A stretch of 64,000 bases of DNA from Amyelois transitella (GCF_032362555.1 NC_083509.1:4983001-5047000), one strand, 5' to 3'. Counted from the first letter of the stretch, positions 11,161 to 23,120 are shown. Notes: generated by a model from the letters alone, not told the origin. Numbers and translations are program-made.

Positions 11161-12473
11161 TTAGTTGACATTGTCTAATCTTTCCCTCAAGCGAAAATAT
11201 ACCTTCAACGAAGGCCTCAGAATGGTAAATAATAAAACGAGAATGACCATAACCAGTGCAGTATATTGCAATATTTCCCCCTTTGCTGCAAACCAATCGG
11301 AAAATAATCCACATGAAATTGTTGCAATTCCCAATGAAAATGTAACTAACCCAACAGAGGCATGTATTAATTTTGTGTATATTGGCGGCAAATAATGTTT
11401 GAGTTTTAAACTATACAGGGCGCCAATGCCCCCCAGCATTGTTCCCACCATAAAAATCAATGATGACAACCCAAACTTTGCATGCAGAGTGCCAAAATGT
11501 GGTTTGTTATTGATAATTTTATTCGACATAATTACCAAAAATCCGGCAGCAATTAAGATTGCACCGAATAATTGCAAAACCCAATGCCGAGCACTTCGAA
11601 GTCTTATTGGCATCCATTCTGTTGCAAGATCTCCAGGGGTGATGGCATTTATTGCTGAAGTCATAATAATCAGCCACTGAAACAGAAATGCTCTCTCTAG
11701 AACTTTCCTATTTATCATTAAGGCATAAATTTTAATCACAAGGTCAGGTCACAAGGTAAATTTTTTATCAAAAATAATCAAAGGTACTCTTATCACTATC
11801 ATCACCACTATAGTATAAAGCAAAGTCGATTAGCATGTCTGTCCGTATGTCTGTATGTATGATCTTAGTTCTTTAAAAATACACAACTGATTTAAATGTA
11901 GTTTTTTCTTAAAGATAGTGATTTAAGAAGAAGGTTAATATGTATAATTGCTACACCGTGCGAAGCTACGGCAGGTCACAAGTTTATTATAAATGGAAAA
12001 GTTGAATGTATGTATCTTGTTACAAAATATTGAATGTAATTGCATAAGGGACAATGGTATCTAAGGGCTACATGAAATAAATATAACTGTTGTGCTTAAA
12101 GTTTCAAAAAATTTGAAAACAGCTGTTAGTGACACATCTGAAAAAAAAAATATTAACATTTTTTTATAACTACACAAGGTAGACGTAGTCAGGAAACATA
12201 ATAATATGTAAAACAGTATGTAATTGAAATTTATAAACAACTACTTACTCCAATTGCCATAAGTGGGGGGTGGAAAGAGAATAAAGTGATTCCATTTAAA
12301 AAGGAACAATAGGTTATTATACCCACGAAAATTAAAGACAGCAAATTACTCAAGATATTTAAATAGCTAGGCCTTGTAGTAGCATTGGGAGATACAAGTC
12401 GTGAAGACTCAGAATTTCTATCTGCCTGGGACATCACGTTATCTGTTGTAGTGTCTTGATCCATGGACTCCAC
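11161..12473 (-). CDS. Cytochrome b561 domain-containing protein, CYB561D2-like transmembrane reductase
   Basis: There are two coding exons, 12249-12473 and 11161-11676, joined in phase 0, giving 246 aa (family members are about 220-250). The long reading frame runs on past the real acceptor to 11739; the exon starts at 11676, where TTTCAG precedes a TGG codon. The N-terminus of about 40 residues is polar. It is followed by about six hydrophobic segments and four conserved histidines in the contexts HPPLMA, RHWVLQ, HAKFGL and HASVGL, the usual ligands of two b-type hemes. The family moves electrons across membranes from ascorbate and reduces ferric iron or monodehydroascorbate. The D2 branch lies in ER or other endomembranes. 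The intron 11677-12248 carries a short interspersed repeat. Start: ATG at 12473, with a second in-frame ATG three codons on. Confidence 0.9.
11815..11985 (+). mobile_element. Short Helitron-like dispersed repeat, intronic
   Basis: AGTATAAAGCAAAGTCGATT, then GTCTGTATGTATG, AAGAAGAAGGTTAATATG and CCGTGCGAAGC. Same family as 8981-9146, inserted in the single intron of the cytochrome b561 gene. Confidence 0.5.
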
Positions 12474-12938
12474 AAGTATAGTTGCGAATGTCGTTCACTG
12501 CTATCGCGAGGGGGCTGCTACACGTCACATGTAACTCAAATTACTATAGCATTAGGTACCTATAAAAACAAATACATGGGTATTGAATAATGTAAATGAC
12601 GATTGATGGATAGAATTACCAAAAAGTTGGAACCAGTTTTAATTGAGTCGATACTCTAAGGAAACAGTCAATTATACAATAAAATATAGAATCCTATCTA
12701 TCTATTGAAAGTTTTGCGCATGCGGAATGAAAGCGCGCGCATGATCAAGGAAGTCTTAATTTCTAGACGTTTTGATGTGCTAGAAAATAAATATCCGGCG
12801 AGTTGTTTACAGGAAAGTGAGAACTTACCCACATAAAAATTGGGTTTTTGTTCAAAGTGAAACAAAATAACTAAAATAAAAACGAACAAACACTACATAC
12901 GTAATATTTACAATTTCTTTGAGTACCTACCTACAAAG

Positions 12939-13024
12939 TATCTCTATTTAGTTTGTGCTACCTACCCTGTCTATTTATTATAGAATAGATAAAACACAAA
13001 CAAAATACCTACTAAATAGAGATA
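12939..13024. repeat. Short inverted-repeat unit
   Basis: TATCTCTATTTAGT at 12939-12952 is inverted at 13011-13024 (perfect 14 bp). A related TATCTCTATTTAGTTTGTG also occurs near 23899, suggesting a small dispersed element. Confidence 0.4.
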
Positions 13025-13245
13025 GAATAGAATAGAAATAGAAAGCTAGCTGTCAGTGTCAAGAGTTAACAGAGTGACTTTGACATTAATAGATTAATAC
13101 GACATTGTAAAAAAGCGCTAGATTTTGAGAGATTTAAGTATTTATTTTTTTAAATGGGGTTTTCCGTCATTCGCAGTGCACGGTTCGCGTACACAAGCAC
13201 TTTACATATTAACTTTAGAGTTTTTCTTTTGATTTATGATAAGTT

Positions 13246-13540
13246 ACCTGGTGCCGTGTGGTTCCCGGCACCATTACAAAAAAAAAATAGGACCACTCCA
13301 TCTCTTTCCCATGGATGTCGTAAAAGGCGACTAAGGGATAGGTTTATAAACTTAGGATTCCTCTTTTAGGCGATGGGCTAGCAACCTGTCACTCAAATAG
13401 TGACAGGTTGCTAGCTAGAATCTCAGTTCTATCATTAAGCCAAATAGCTGAACGTGGCCAGTCAGTCTTTTCAAGACTGTTGGCTCTGTCTATCCCGCAA
13501 GGGATATAGACGTGACCATTATGTATGTATGTATGTATTT
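13246..13540 (+). repeat. (ATGT)n-tailed repeat carrying an internal palindrome
   Basis: A nearly complete copy: GTGCCGTGTGGTTCCCGGCA, CATGGATGTCGTAAAAGGCG, GGCGATGGGCTAGCAACCTG, AGCTGAACGTGGCC, CAAGGGATATAGACGTGACC and (ATGT)n. Around 13378-13416 the unit GCTAGCAACCTGTCACT is followed by its own reverse complement, which other copies lack. Confidence 0.8.
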
Positions 13541-13831
13541 TCCACATTTATGACCAGACCTAATCCAAATTTCTATGAGACCACCCGGACACCACTTTTT
13601 TGGATGTAAAAATATTTTTTCTAAACGAATAAATACCGGAGATATGGCGAAACACACAAAACAAATGACTGAATTGAGAATCTTATCCTTTTTTTGAAGT
13701 CGGTTAAAAAGATGTCAAAGGACATCTTGAGCGCTTTATAGTAATTTAGGCAATTCGGAGCAAGTCCTCTTCGTAGAGTTGGCACCACTGCTCTCTTCCC
13801 ATTCAATTCACTCATTCACACCCGTCCCGTC

Positions 13832-14478
13832 TAGGGATGTGACATTGCTGATAAAAAATCGATTTTTATCTAATCGATTTATTTTTTAAGTATGAAAAAT
13901 CAATTAAGGAATAATCGATTTTTCTTAAAAAAAATAATCGATTTCATTATATTGATAGATTTTTTCCTAATTTTTCAATTAATGTCAAAATAAACGCCAT
14001 ATACATTATATCAATAGATTTATTCATTAAAAATAAACAACAGAAACAGTAAGTTCTTATATAATCAACACAAATTAAAGTTTTTAACAATTAAGTTTAA
14101 CAAAAGGTACTTTCAGCAACGAATAATGAATAACATATTAACCGAATGTTGGTAAAATACTGTTCATCGACTTACTCCATCTAGAGAATGATTGATTAAA
14201 TGAATCATCTAAACTGTTTTAAAAGCACAGAAAGAATGCACAGATGGCGTTAATGTAATATTATGGAGCTATGATAGTATTCTTTGGCAATTTGCGTTCG
14301 GGGCTCCAAGCCAGAAGACAAAAACGTAATGTCGGAGTGCATTTATTGCATGATTAAAAAAATCGATTTTAAATCGATTATTAATTTTAAAAAAATCACG
14401 TATAAAAATCGATTTTTATTTAAAAAAAATCGATTTTGATCGATTTTTTCCATAATCGATTTTTTTTTCACATTCCTA
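13832..14478. mobile_element. hAT-like MITE upstream of Skp1, rich in ATCGAT
   Basis: Ends TAGGGATGTGA and TCACATTCCTA are inverted repeats bounding 647 bp. Perfect 8-bp direct copies GTCCCGTC lie at 13824-13831 and 14479-14486, as expected for hAT insertion. About ten ATCGAT words lie in the two end regions, in AATCGATTTTT context. No transposase frame. It stops about 140 nt before the Skp1 first-exon donor. Confidence 0.85.
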
Positions 14479-14621
14479 GTCCCGTCCCGGTCTCCACTCC
14501 AATGAGCAATCGCTCGCCACAGTTTGTTGTTTGTGCGACATTGGGATTCATTTTAGTTTCAACGATTGTATAGAATTTATCGAGATTTCTAGTGTCTGAA
14601 TTGTTTATCAAATAAAGCAAG
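14479..14621 (+). promoter_or_regulatory. Skp1 5' flank and untranslated first exon
   Basis: The sequence between the hAT-like element and a good donor (G/GTAATG, exon end 14621) must hold the Skp1 start site, because the coding exon begins exactly at the next acceptor (14748). No TATA box is obvious. The transcription start is inferred, not seen. Confidence 0.55.
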
Positions 14622-14747
14622 GTAATGTTGATTATATGTACCAATTATGTATATATATTTATTCCTGAAAATTTTAGATTATGCCTTGAGTAACTATTTT
14701 TATAATAAGATGGCGTCCCAATGTATTTTTGTTGTGTATTGTTTCAG

Positions 14748-15236
14748 ATGCCCAGTATTAAGTTACAGTCTTCGGATAACGAAGTCTTTACGGTAGATGT
14801 AGAGATTGCAAAATGTTCAGTTACAATCAAAACTATGTTGGAAGATCTTGGGATGGAAGACGAAGAAGAAGAAGTAGTTCCTTTGCCAAACGTGAACTCC
14901 GCGATACTTAAGAAAGTCATCCAATGGGCCACTTACCACAAAGATGATCCACCATTACCTGAAGACGACGAAAACAAAGAAAAAAGGACGGATGACATAT
15001 CTTCATGGGATGCAGATTTTTTAAAAGTTGACCAGGGCACTTTATTCGAACTTATTCTAGCCGCAAATTACTTAGACATCAAGGGATTGTTGGATGTTAC
15101 TTGTAAAACAGTAGCTAATATGATCAAAGGCAAGACTCCAGAAGAGATTCGTAAGACATTTAATATTAAAAATGATTTCACAGCTGCTGAAGAAGACCAA
15201 GTCCGCAAGGAGAATGAGTGGTGTGAAGAGAAGTAA
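14748..15236 (+). CDS. SkpA: SKP1 homologue (SkpA), SCF ubiquitin-ligase adaptor
   Basis: A single coding exon encodes 162 aa, the usual Skp1 length. The ATG lies directly after a TTTCAG acceptor at 14742-14747, so the frame extension back to 14721 is intronic. The protein starts [12 protein letters not shown] and has the N-terminal POZ/BTB fold (residues about 2-65), an acidic loop (EDEEEEVV and a DDENKEKR stretch), and the C-terminal F-box-binding part ending in NEWCEEK, all family hallmarks. Skp1 bridges cullin-1 to F-box proteins, so SCF can ubiquitinate cell-cycle and signalling substrates. A 5' UTR exon ends at a GCAAG/GTAATG donor at 14621. The 3' region is long, with an AATAAA near 16061. 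A hAT-like MITE ends about 140 nt before the 5' exon donor. The gene converges with the minus-strand gene at 16354-17405. Family identity is clear. Confidence 0.97.
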   Translation: MPSIKLQSSDNEVFTVDVEIAKCSVTIKTMLEDLGMEDEEEEVVPLPNVNSAILKKVIQWATYHKDDPPLPEDDENKEKRTDDISSWDADFLKVDQGTLFELILAANYLDIKGLLDVTCKTVANMIKGKTPEEIRKTFNIKNDFTAAEEDQVRKENEWCEEK

Positions 15237-16080
15237 CTGCATAATTTATTCAATCATATAGCTGCTAATTTTGGAATGAGACTTGTCGTGATTAGAACCA
15301 CTGGATTACTAATTTGATCATTAAGCAATATTGGTTATAATGTACAATCAAACACATTGATGTTATTTATTTTCCCTGCTGTAGTATTTTAGATTAACTA
15401 ATCCTTCAAGGTATTTGTAACCTTTATTTACTTTCTTACCTGCTATAAATTAATTACACACATGTTTTAATCATTCTCTTATTTGTATATCAACAGCATA
15501 TCAACATACCAAAATTCACTGCAAATTCGCCTCTATTACGGCATCATAGTCACATTCTGGGTAACTTGATATGTGGTTGACTGTACACTTGATGTGATGT
15601 ATTCCTGGTGTTTTCACCTCTGAGAGGAGCCCAGTAACTTGTACTGTTTGTGTTAGTACCTACACCAATTATTTTTTACTTCTTAATGCATGTGAAAAAC
15701 TTTCAACACTATCTGCATTGGTGATAAGTTGATATTGTAGATTTGATTTTCTAAATAGGTATTTAACTTATTACCAATATAGTATTTTTCACTTTTGGGT
15801 GTTAGGTCAACTTATACATTGCATACTGATGTTGAGAAATTATCTACTCATAATTCCAGATTTGCATATAAAATTTGTTAAAATTTTAAGAAATTAAAAG
15901 AATCAATGTGAAAAAAAGATTTTTATCTTATATTTTGTCACTATGTAAATGGTAGTGAAGCATATATAAGGCATTTAACAATTTAATTTGATAAATGTTT
16001 GAGTAGATTTCAATTCTGTAAAATTAAACCATTTATGTATAATTTTTGTTTATAAAACACAATAAACCGGTCTAAACTTG
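15237..16080 (+). other. Skp1 3' UTR
   Basis: This AT-rich stretch follows the Skp1 stop without any convincing reading frame. AATAAA at about 16061-16066, followed by a T-rich stretch, is the best polyadenylation signal. About 280 nt then separate it from the stop of the convergent gene at 16354. Boundaries are inferred. Confidence 0.5.
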
Positions 16081-16353
16081 GTTATTTTCCTTTTATATAC
16101 CTACTGCCTCTCAAAACGAAGGTTTTACTTAGGTAGATACTTTGAGACTTACTCAGGAGTTGTGTAGGTCAGGACTTTTAGTACAGACTTCAATAATGTT
16201 AATTTATAATTATGTAGTAGGTAGGTAGGTACTTAAGACTACATTTTTGTTTCACAAATTGTGTCTTCTTGAAATGAAAATCTTATTGAATTAATTTAAG
16301 CAATACAGTTATATTAAAATAGTTAAAACTTAAAAAGAAAATGTTTATATTAG

Positions 16354-17405
16354 TTACACAATGCCATAATAATCATTGTGAACTGTAAAATGATGGTCAG
16401 GAATAAAAAAATTATCAATACATGTTAGTAAAGGGCTGTTAAATTTGCCGAGATAGGATCCACAGGTGGCCGCGCCCAAAACAAGCCCCGTCATGAAAGT
16501 CATTGCAAGGTAAAAAATTAATAAGTATTTGTTATGCTTCATAAGTAGCTCCCTGCAGTAGCAAAAACAATCATAAAGTGACCTGAAACAAAAACCGAGG
16601 TACAATACAGGCGAGCGCAAAATACCATAGGTGGCAGCTAACAAACTTATGTTCTTAGATTAAATGGTGGTTTTGTTATCAAATTTATTTTTACAAGGAA
16701 TTTATAGTATACAATTTGATCGAAGAGGATGGTCTTAAACCTCATAATCTGTACTGCTACCATTTTGTATCGTACTTAGTCCCAAAAAGAAAAATTACAT
16801 TATACATCACATCTGGAACCCGGTGTCTGTCTCTTACCACAATTTTGGATTGGGTAAATGATGTGAAACTCATTGCTCTACTCATAGAGCTTCTTTAGTT
16901 ACTGATCTTAGCTTCCATATTTATAACGTCAATAATATTGTATTTAAATACGTGCTGTTTTAAGCTGAATAAAACTAATGTTCCTTATGGTTTTGTCTTT
17001 ATTCTCGTATCAGTAAGTAAGATTTTTATACGATTACATCTGACCTGTCCTTTAGTGTTCAAACTTTAAAAAAAATTACCTGCAGCATCTCGGGTTTTCG
17101 CATAAAAGTTTATCTGTTTCGTCCAAAAGGCGATGTAGTTGCTGTTGTGCCAAATTTATGACCGGACACTTCTTGTGCAATATATTAGCCAAGTCAGCTT
17201 CTTGGTCGATGTCACAGCTACAACCAGGCGAATCGAACGCGAAACCGTCGCTACGAACCTCGCTGCGAGGAGATAACTCTGTAACTTCGATATTTGCGGT
17301 TTCTCTCGGGCTATGAACATCATGATCTTGAGAGATTCGTGCTTTATTTTTATAAGTCTTCCTGTTGTATCGATGAATATTTAGTATGCGATATTCTTCA
17401 GACAT
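16354..17405 (-). CDS. Uncharacterised 184-aa cysteine-rich single-pass membrane protein
   Basis: Two exons, 17080-17405 and 16354-16582, join in phase 2 across a GCAG/GTAATT donor and TTTCAG acceptor, giving an AGG codon at the junction. I do not recognise the family. The first 108 residues are polar, with a DSPGCSCD patch and an LLDETDKLL helix-like stretch. Next comes a cysteine cluster across the exon junction (ENPRCCRSLYDCFCYC), a plausible palmitoylation site. A single hydrophobic segment follows (about residues 124-150, LLIFYLAMTF onward), with a short tail ending NDYYGIV. There is no signal peptide, so the N-terminus is probably cytosolic. The two exons, matched phase and non-repetitive composition argue for a real gene. 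It is tail-to-tail with Skp1. Confidence 0.7.
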
Positions 17406-17984
17406 CAGTTACGGGATGCTGTTGCATTTAAAATAAGTAATCCAAAATACCTAGTGTCTGAATACTTTTCTATCTTCAATTTTTGATTTCCTTATCGTGA
17501 CTAGATAGGTACCTGTCACACTGAGCTATATTGACATTTGTCGCTGGAAATTAAAAAATAATTACATTAAATTGATAATGGATCTAGGTCTTATAACTGT
17601 GATCTACTTAAGTTTAAGGTCAAATCTAGGTATACTTTGATGTAAATACTCTAAGAATTAGGTATCTACTTCTTTGATTTGAGTTAATGACCAATAACTG
17701 ACTTGGGCTTTCAAGTGTTCCTTCCCGCAGCGTTCCCAGCTACCACCGATTAGCCCGCGACCAAAAGCCAAGGTCATTCTGTGTATAAAATGAAGTCATT
17801 GGCAAATCTGTACAGAAATACGGTAGGTACCATTCTATCTCAGAGTTGTGTCTCTAACAATGCTTCGCAGCCTGGGGTCTGCTTTTCGACACTTTTGCTT
17901 CCACTTTGCCTAGTCTGTAGCGTCTTCAGTTCAAAAAATTCAAATTCAAATTAATGTAGGACTATTACTACGATTTCTATGGTC
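17406..17984. other. 5' flank of the 16354-17405 gene, nothing else recognised
   Basis: Non-coding. Presumably holds the promoter of the minus-strand gene starting at 17405. Confidence 0.35.
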
Positions 17985-18119
17985 GGGCTAGCATGGCAGG
18001 CGCACCGCCGTGTTTATCGTGTAACAAACAATCACTGTTTCCCTTTTTATTATGACGAAAATGGGCAGCGATGGTATATCGAACGATTGTACAGGTCAAC
18101 GCACACGCCGTGCTAGCCC
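17985..18119. mobile_element. MITE-like unit with GGGCTAGCA ends
   Basis: GGGCTAGCATGGCAGGCGC at the left and GCACACGCCGTGCTAGCCC at the right are imperfect inverted repeats about 135 bp apart. The ends are GC-rich in an AT-rich setting. Superfamily unknown and no clear target duplication. Confidence 0.45.
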
Positions 18120-18523
18120 CGCAGGATTAACAGAGTATAAAAAAATAACAGTTTGTAACAGTAACGATATATATTAGTCAATATCTAATAACTACAGTTA
18201 CTTAAAGTTAATTTTGGTCTGGAATTTACTATCACAACTTTACAGAAATTGTTTTAGGGACTTTAATACAGAAGAAATGGAAAAGCCTCTTTCTACTGAA
18301 AAGCTTTGCGTAAAAAAATATTCGTCTAGTTACCAAAAGGACCTTAAGAAGTACATACGTATAAAATGTAATTGTATCCGATGTCAAATCTAAAATTTTA
18401 GTTTTAGTTATCACACTACAATAATCGCCTACAGAGAAAATTGACCCTCTTATTTCTACAACATTTCCCTGCAGTCTTTATTCATGGTCTCTTTCTTGTG
18501 TATCGAGTCCCTAATATTTTAAA

Positions 18524-21500
18524 TCAGTCGCCGAAAGATTGATGCATCCATTTCTTAGAATATTCATACACGACGAATAGCGCCGCAGTAGCCGGAATGG
18601 TCCTCACTAATGTTGGTTTGAGTCCGTTATACAACGCCAGGACACCTGCAATGTAATATTATTAAAATTCAAATATCGATGCGTGTCATAAACAATTAAC
18701 ACAAATTGAATGAATAAGTGTCACCAGCATACGGGGCCGATAAGACCAACAGATGCCAAAAATGTAATTTTTTTGTATTTGTATTTGTGTATGTTTATTC
18801 TCGCATAACATCACGCAAACTACATCATTATTTTATTTAATGCGGTTTCTCTGATGAGTTAAGGTGCGTACAAATTACAAAATATAAAATGTTAAATGTT
18901 ATAAAACATGTTTCAGTAATGAGGATACAAAATGTTATAAAACGTGTTAAGTAGGTATTAAGTTATTTAACAGGTTATAATGTAATTTTCAAATGATATA
19001 ATCCTATTCGAGATACGATGGATGCTAGGCGCGGAGCCGGCGAAGTAGAAATAGGTGAAGTAAATCTTTGAAGTGAACATAATCTTTATATCACCCAAAG
19101 TAAAAAACTTATAATAAATCCATAATACATCATTCATTAAATCATCATTGCCTATTTGGAAATTCACAAACAGCATACATCCATCCATATGATTTATTGA
19201 TGAAGATGTACTGAAGTATATATTTAAATGTGATGAAAATTGAAAATGTGAATCAATATAAAATATGACAAAAAGCTTGTATTAACTAAATAAAAACTTT
19301 ACCTTCTTTCTTAATAATTTCGTAGCCAACATTAAGGAACTTTTGTTTCCTGTTGGATATTTGAACGCGAGATTTGATGACGTCTGTCGGGAATATGACA
19401 GTCCAAAGAACAAGCCCCCCGACCGCTCCTGCTATCATTGTACGTATGAAGCCGATGTCGTCTTTAGACTGGCCTGGTTTTGTAAGTAATTCTCGGGTAC
19501 CTGAAAAAATAAAAGTCTTAATAACTAAGCATCTTAATTGTTTTTGTTTGTTTGTCGTATTTGTAAGTTAAACACAGGTGACACTGGTCACAACTAGATA
19601 TGTTTTAATCACACTAAATATACTTTAATTTACATAATTTACATACATTCATACAAACGGTCTCAAAAATACCAATAGGCCATGTTCAGCTGTTTGGCGT
19701 AATGATAGGTTGAGATTCAAATAGTGACAGGTTGCTAACCCATCGCTTAAAAGAAAGATACCAGGTTTATAAGCCTACCTTCATATCCTCCAAAGAAAAA
19801 AAAATATCCTGGCATTTCTCTCATAATTGTGGGAACCAGGCCGCGAAATAACCCTTGTATGCCGTACTGTCTAAATATTTGTTGCGTCAGTTGGAAAGGC
19901 GTCACTTTGACCTGGCGATAACAAGAGGGGTGTGAATCTTATCTATTATTATCAAACACAAATAAGTTGACTATCGACATAATATGATAAGCGCAGCAAA
20001 CTTGTAAGCTTCTAGCTAGATGATGATCCTAATGAGATATCATTCATAAATAAAAAAAAAACAAAATAGCATTGATAAGTAATCCAAAATATTAATTTGG
20101 TATGTACATTTGATATCTAATTAGAACCATTTATTTGCATAATATGTACCCAAAAATCACCATACAGCAGTTTGTGGCCCTTGGACATTAACTTCTCGCA
20201 TGGCTTGCAGTTGACACTTTATTAATTCTGTGGGGCAGAGAGTGAAGGAAGAAAAGAATGCTGCCAAAAAACCAGCTGATGCATTACCCAGTGTTGATAG
20301 TTGATCTACACTCTGAAAAATAATGAATTATCTTATGAGAGAAAAAAAGCCTTGTTGGGAAACCTTCACATTCAGGTAACTGTAAGGTAACCAGTTACCA
20401 TAATCTATTCTGGTTAAAGTTCTTCATTAACCAGATTAAAAAAATCTTCCTTAATATGGCCTAGGACAGATTTTGCTGGATTAAATACAAATATATTTAA
20501 TTAATTATTTGCAAACAACTTTGAAAGAGTTAAATTGAATAAAAGTAAACTCCATGTAAATAAAAAAAACAAGTAAGTACAGGGATCCATGTCAGTATCT
20601 AAAGAAAATATCATACCTCTGTCTCTGTTACACGACAAACAATTTTTTGACAGTATCCATAAGCAGCAAACAGCACTGAGTTCTCGGCAACATTAGCCAT
20701 TATTGCAGGGGTTGTGCCTGCATACAAACCACGGACAATACCGTCATTTCGCAGGGTTTGTTTAAGGCAGTCCAACATGCCTTTGTAAAGATGAGGGAAT
20801 GTTTGCATCTTTACTTTCACAGTGTCTAATGGTTGTCCAACATAAACAACTGCAATCCCACCTTCATAAAAAATATAAAAACAATTATTAATATTGCTAA
20901 TGCAATAGTTTATGATACACACTCATCATAGGTCAAAATGCCAATACAATATCATGAGATAAGTTAAGCTATATCATACACTTAGAAAGACAAAGCAGTT
21001 ATGTTAACAAAAATATGTATTTTCGTCTAATTTGCACCAGGTTTTTACTCCACTCTCTGAACCCTTCTGAGGGCATATAGGGGAAAATAAAATGAACACA
21101 CTAGGCATATAAAAATTTAAGTAGCCTTAACATGCAGAAGAAAGTTTTAAAATCAATTCAGAATATTAGGTGAATTTCATCTAATACAAGAAAACAAATT
21201 ATTCTAAAATAATGAAGTATGTTTAAAATAGTTTTGGCCTTGCTGGGAAATGATTAATTAAACTCACTCCATCAATACAATTACATGAGGAGACAGTACC
21301 ATTTCATTAGGGTGAATGGTTAAATCAACACAGGACATGGCAATTTAATATATTTTTACGCACAATTTTATTTTTAAACCATTGCTCAACTCTGCATGTT
21401 CGGGGCCCCGGGTTCGCCATACATTAGTAACCTTTGTTATTACTACTAATTTATAATTATCTCTGATAAGTAACTTGATTCGACTAATTGAGATTCGAAT

Positions 21501-21646
21501 TCTATATTTATATGAGACACATATATTAATAGTAAAACAAAGGCAACATATGAAACAAAATTTAATTAGAACATACCTAAAGAACCAGCAGTGAAATCTA
21601 TCACACCATTTTTCAGATTTCCAGATGCCTCTGATGAATGGACCAT
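18524..21646 (-). CDS. Mitochondrial ornithine carrier-like protein (SLC25A15/ORC1 type)
   Basis: Six exons with compatible phases: 21577-21646, 20617-20861, 20166-20312, 19779-19911, 19303-19500 and 18524-18645, totalling 304 aa (human ORC1 is 301). All three mitochondrial-carrier repeats are present with intact signatures: PLDTVK, PTELIK and PTDVIK, each at the end of an odd-numbered helix. The RGLYAGT, RGLVPT and NGLKPT stretches close each repeat. The start [14 protein letters not shown] leads straight into DFTAGSLGG, typical for the ornithine/basic amino acid branch. The protein would exchange cytosolic ornithine for matrix citrulline, or carry related basic amino acids, across the inner mitochondrial membrane. 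The closest fly relative I recall is CG1628. A probable 5' UTR exon ends at about 22457 (GAG/GTACGTG). The donor of exon 4 lies on a repeat edge (see findings). Confidence 0.92.
19641..19777 (-). repeat. (ATGT)n-tailed repeat fragment abutting an exon
   Basis: Antisense copy: ACATACATTCATAC tail, AGATTCAAATAGTGACAGGT, TAACCCATCGCTTAAAAG and TATAAGCCTA. Its left part in repeat orientation begins inside the donor site of ornithine-carrier exon 4 (exon end 19779). Confidence 0.75.
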
Positions 21647-22129
21647 GATGTGATTTATTTATTTATTTATTAAACATAAGCCTCTTCAGTGCAGAAAATC
21701 CTTTGAAAAGGAATCAAGCTAGAAAAAAATATTATTTTTATATTAAATAATGTAAGGACTGTAGAACATGTTTTGTATGATGTAATTATTATTTTTGTAT
21801 GTAAGCTTATAGCTTTATAATATTATTTTATTAGATTAACATTATAAGCAGGTCAAAAAATATCCTAAAGGTACCTTTAAGGAGATTTAGATAATGAAAG
21901 GTTGCTACCAATTGTTAATGTGTGTAAAATAGAACCTCATAATAAATTTTAATTACATCATTATGAGTTCCATCCAGTTTTTTTTTATTAATTTTATTTG
22001 TTTAAGCTTTTTGTTTATAATGGCACATATGTTTTAAGTCTTCATTTGGCTTTCTAGTTTGATTAAAAATTTGATACAAATCAAAACTAGTTGGCCAATG
22101 TCTTACTTATCTAGTGCCATCCAGTTAAA

Positions 22130-22205
22130 TATGGCCCTTGAGACGCGATTTGTTAGACCATTGACTCTGTCAAACCCGTAAGGGATAAAGACATAGGTAC
22201 TCAAG
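22130..22205 (+). repeat. 3' fragment of the (ATGT)n-tailed repeat
   Basis: GACCATTGACTCTGTCAAAC and CCGTAAGGGATAAAGACAT match the tail region, diverged. Confidence 0.5.
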
Positions 22206-22456
22206 GGATGAAATAAATAAATAAAGTAATAATACAAAACTGACAGGTTATAACTGTTTTGGTAGTAAATTAAAACTAAGTATGTAGGTAAAACATACCG
22301 TATTATCCCTTTTTTCTGTTAAATTTACAGTATTATGTTGTTCGTTACAGAAATACTTTTTAACGCCAAAGTTGTATTTTAAAAATGTTATTAAAATGAA
22401 ATCACACCGAAGCACCACCTATCACAACACAACGATTTCCAATAATGTTCACGTAC

Positions 22457-22500
22457 CTCGTTGTTGTTCTTTTTGATAATGTTATTCAGTTCCATGAACT
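22457..22500 (-). other. Probable 5' UTR exon of the ornithine carrier gene
   Basis: On the minus strand a GAACAACAACGAG stretch ends at a strong GTACGTG donor, upstream of the coding ATG at 21646. This suggests an untranslated first exon. The upstream limit is unknown. Confidence 0.4.
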
Positions 22501-22887
22501 AACAAGAAAGGCAAACTGATTGAACTGAAGTAATTGCTAATGATTATGTTATCTGAGGATGATAACGAAACAAGGACGGTGTGATGTAAAACGTATGCCA
22601 TCAAAAACATTCTATAAAAAAAGTAAAGTCCAAGTCCGATGTCCAAGTCGATCTATTTGTTTAAAACGTTAAATATGTTTAATATTGGCATGATAATAAC
22701 TTATGTAAAACTTATGGCAGAAGGTCCTTTAAGTTGAGACTAAATATTATTAACCGACTTGGTATTACATGGATCTCACAACTTTTTACGGTAGAAAGAC
22801 AGCTGTGAGACTTGGGACTTTTTACAGTTCAGAATGTTTTTGATGGCATCTCACTTCTTTTTGTAGAGTCCTACTATTTGGTACGAT

Positions 22888-23120
22888 TTTCGTGCCGTGC
22901 GGTTCCCGGCACCAATAGAAAAAAGAATAGGACCACTCTATCTCTTTCTTTCCCATGGATGTCGTAAAAGGCGACTTAGGGATGGGCTTATAAACTTGGG
23001 ATTCTTCTTTTAGGCGATGGGCTAGAAACCTGTCACTATTTGAATCTCAATTCTATATTAAAGCCAAATAGCTGAACGTCGCCTATATAGACGTGATTAT
23101 ATGTATGTATGTAGATATGT
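22888..23120 (+). repeat. (ATGT)n-tailed repeat, nearly complete
   Basis: GTGCCGTGCGGTTCCCGGCA, CATGGATGTCGTAAAAGGCG, CTTCTTTTAGGCGATGGGCT and AGCTGAACGTCGCCTATATA, then a short ATGT tail. Lacks the TTTTCAAGACTGTTGGC block present in other copies. Confidence 0.8.
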
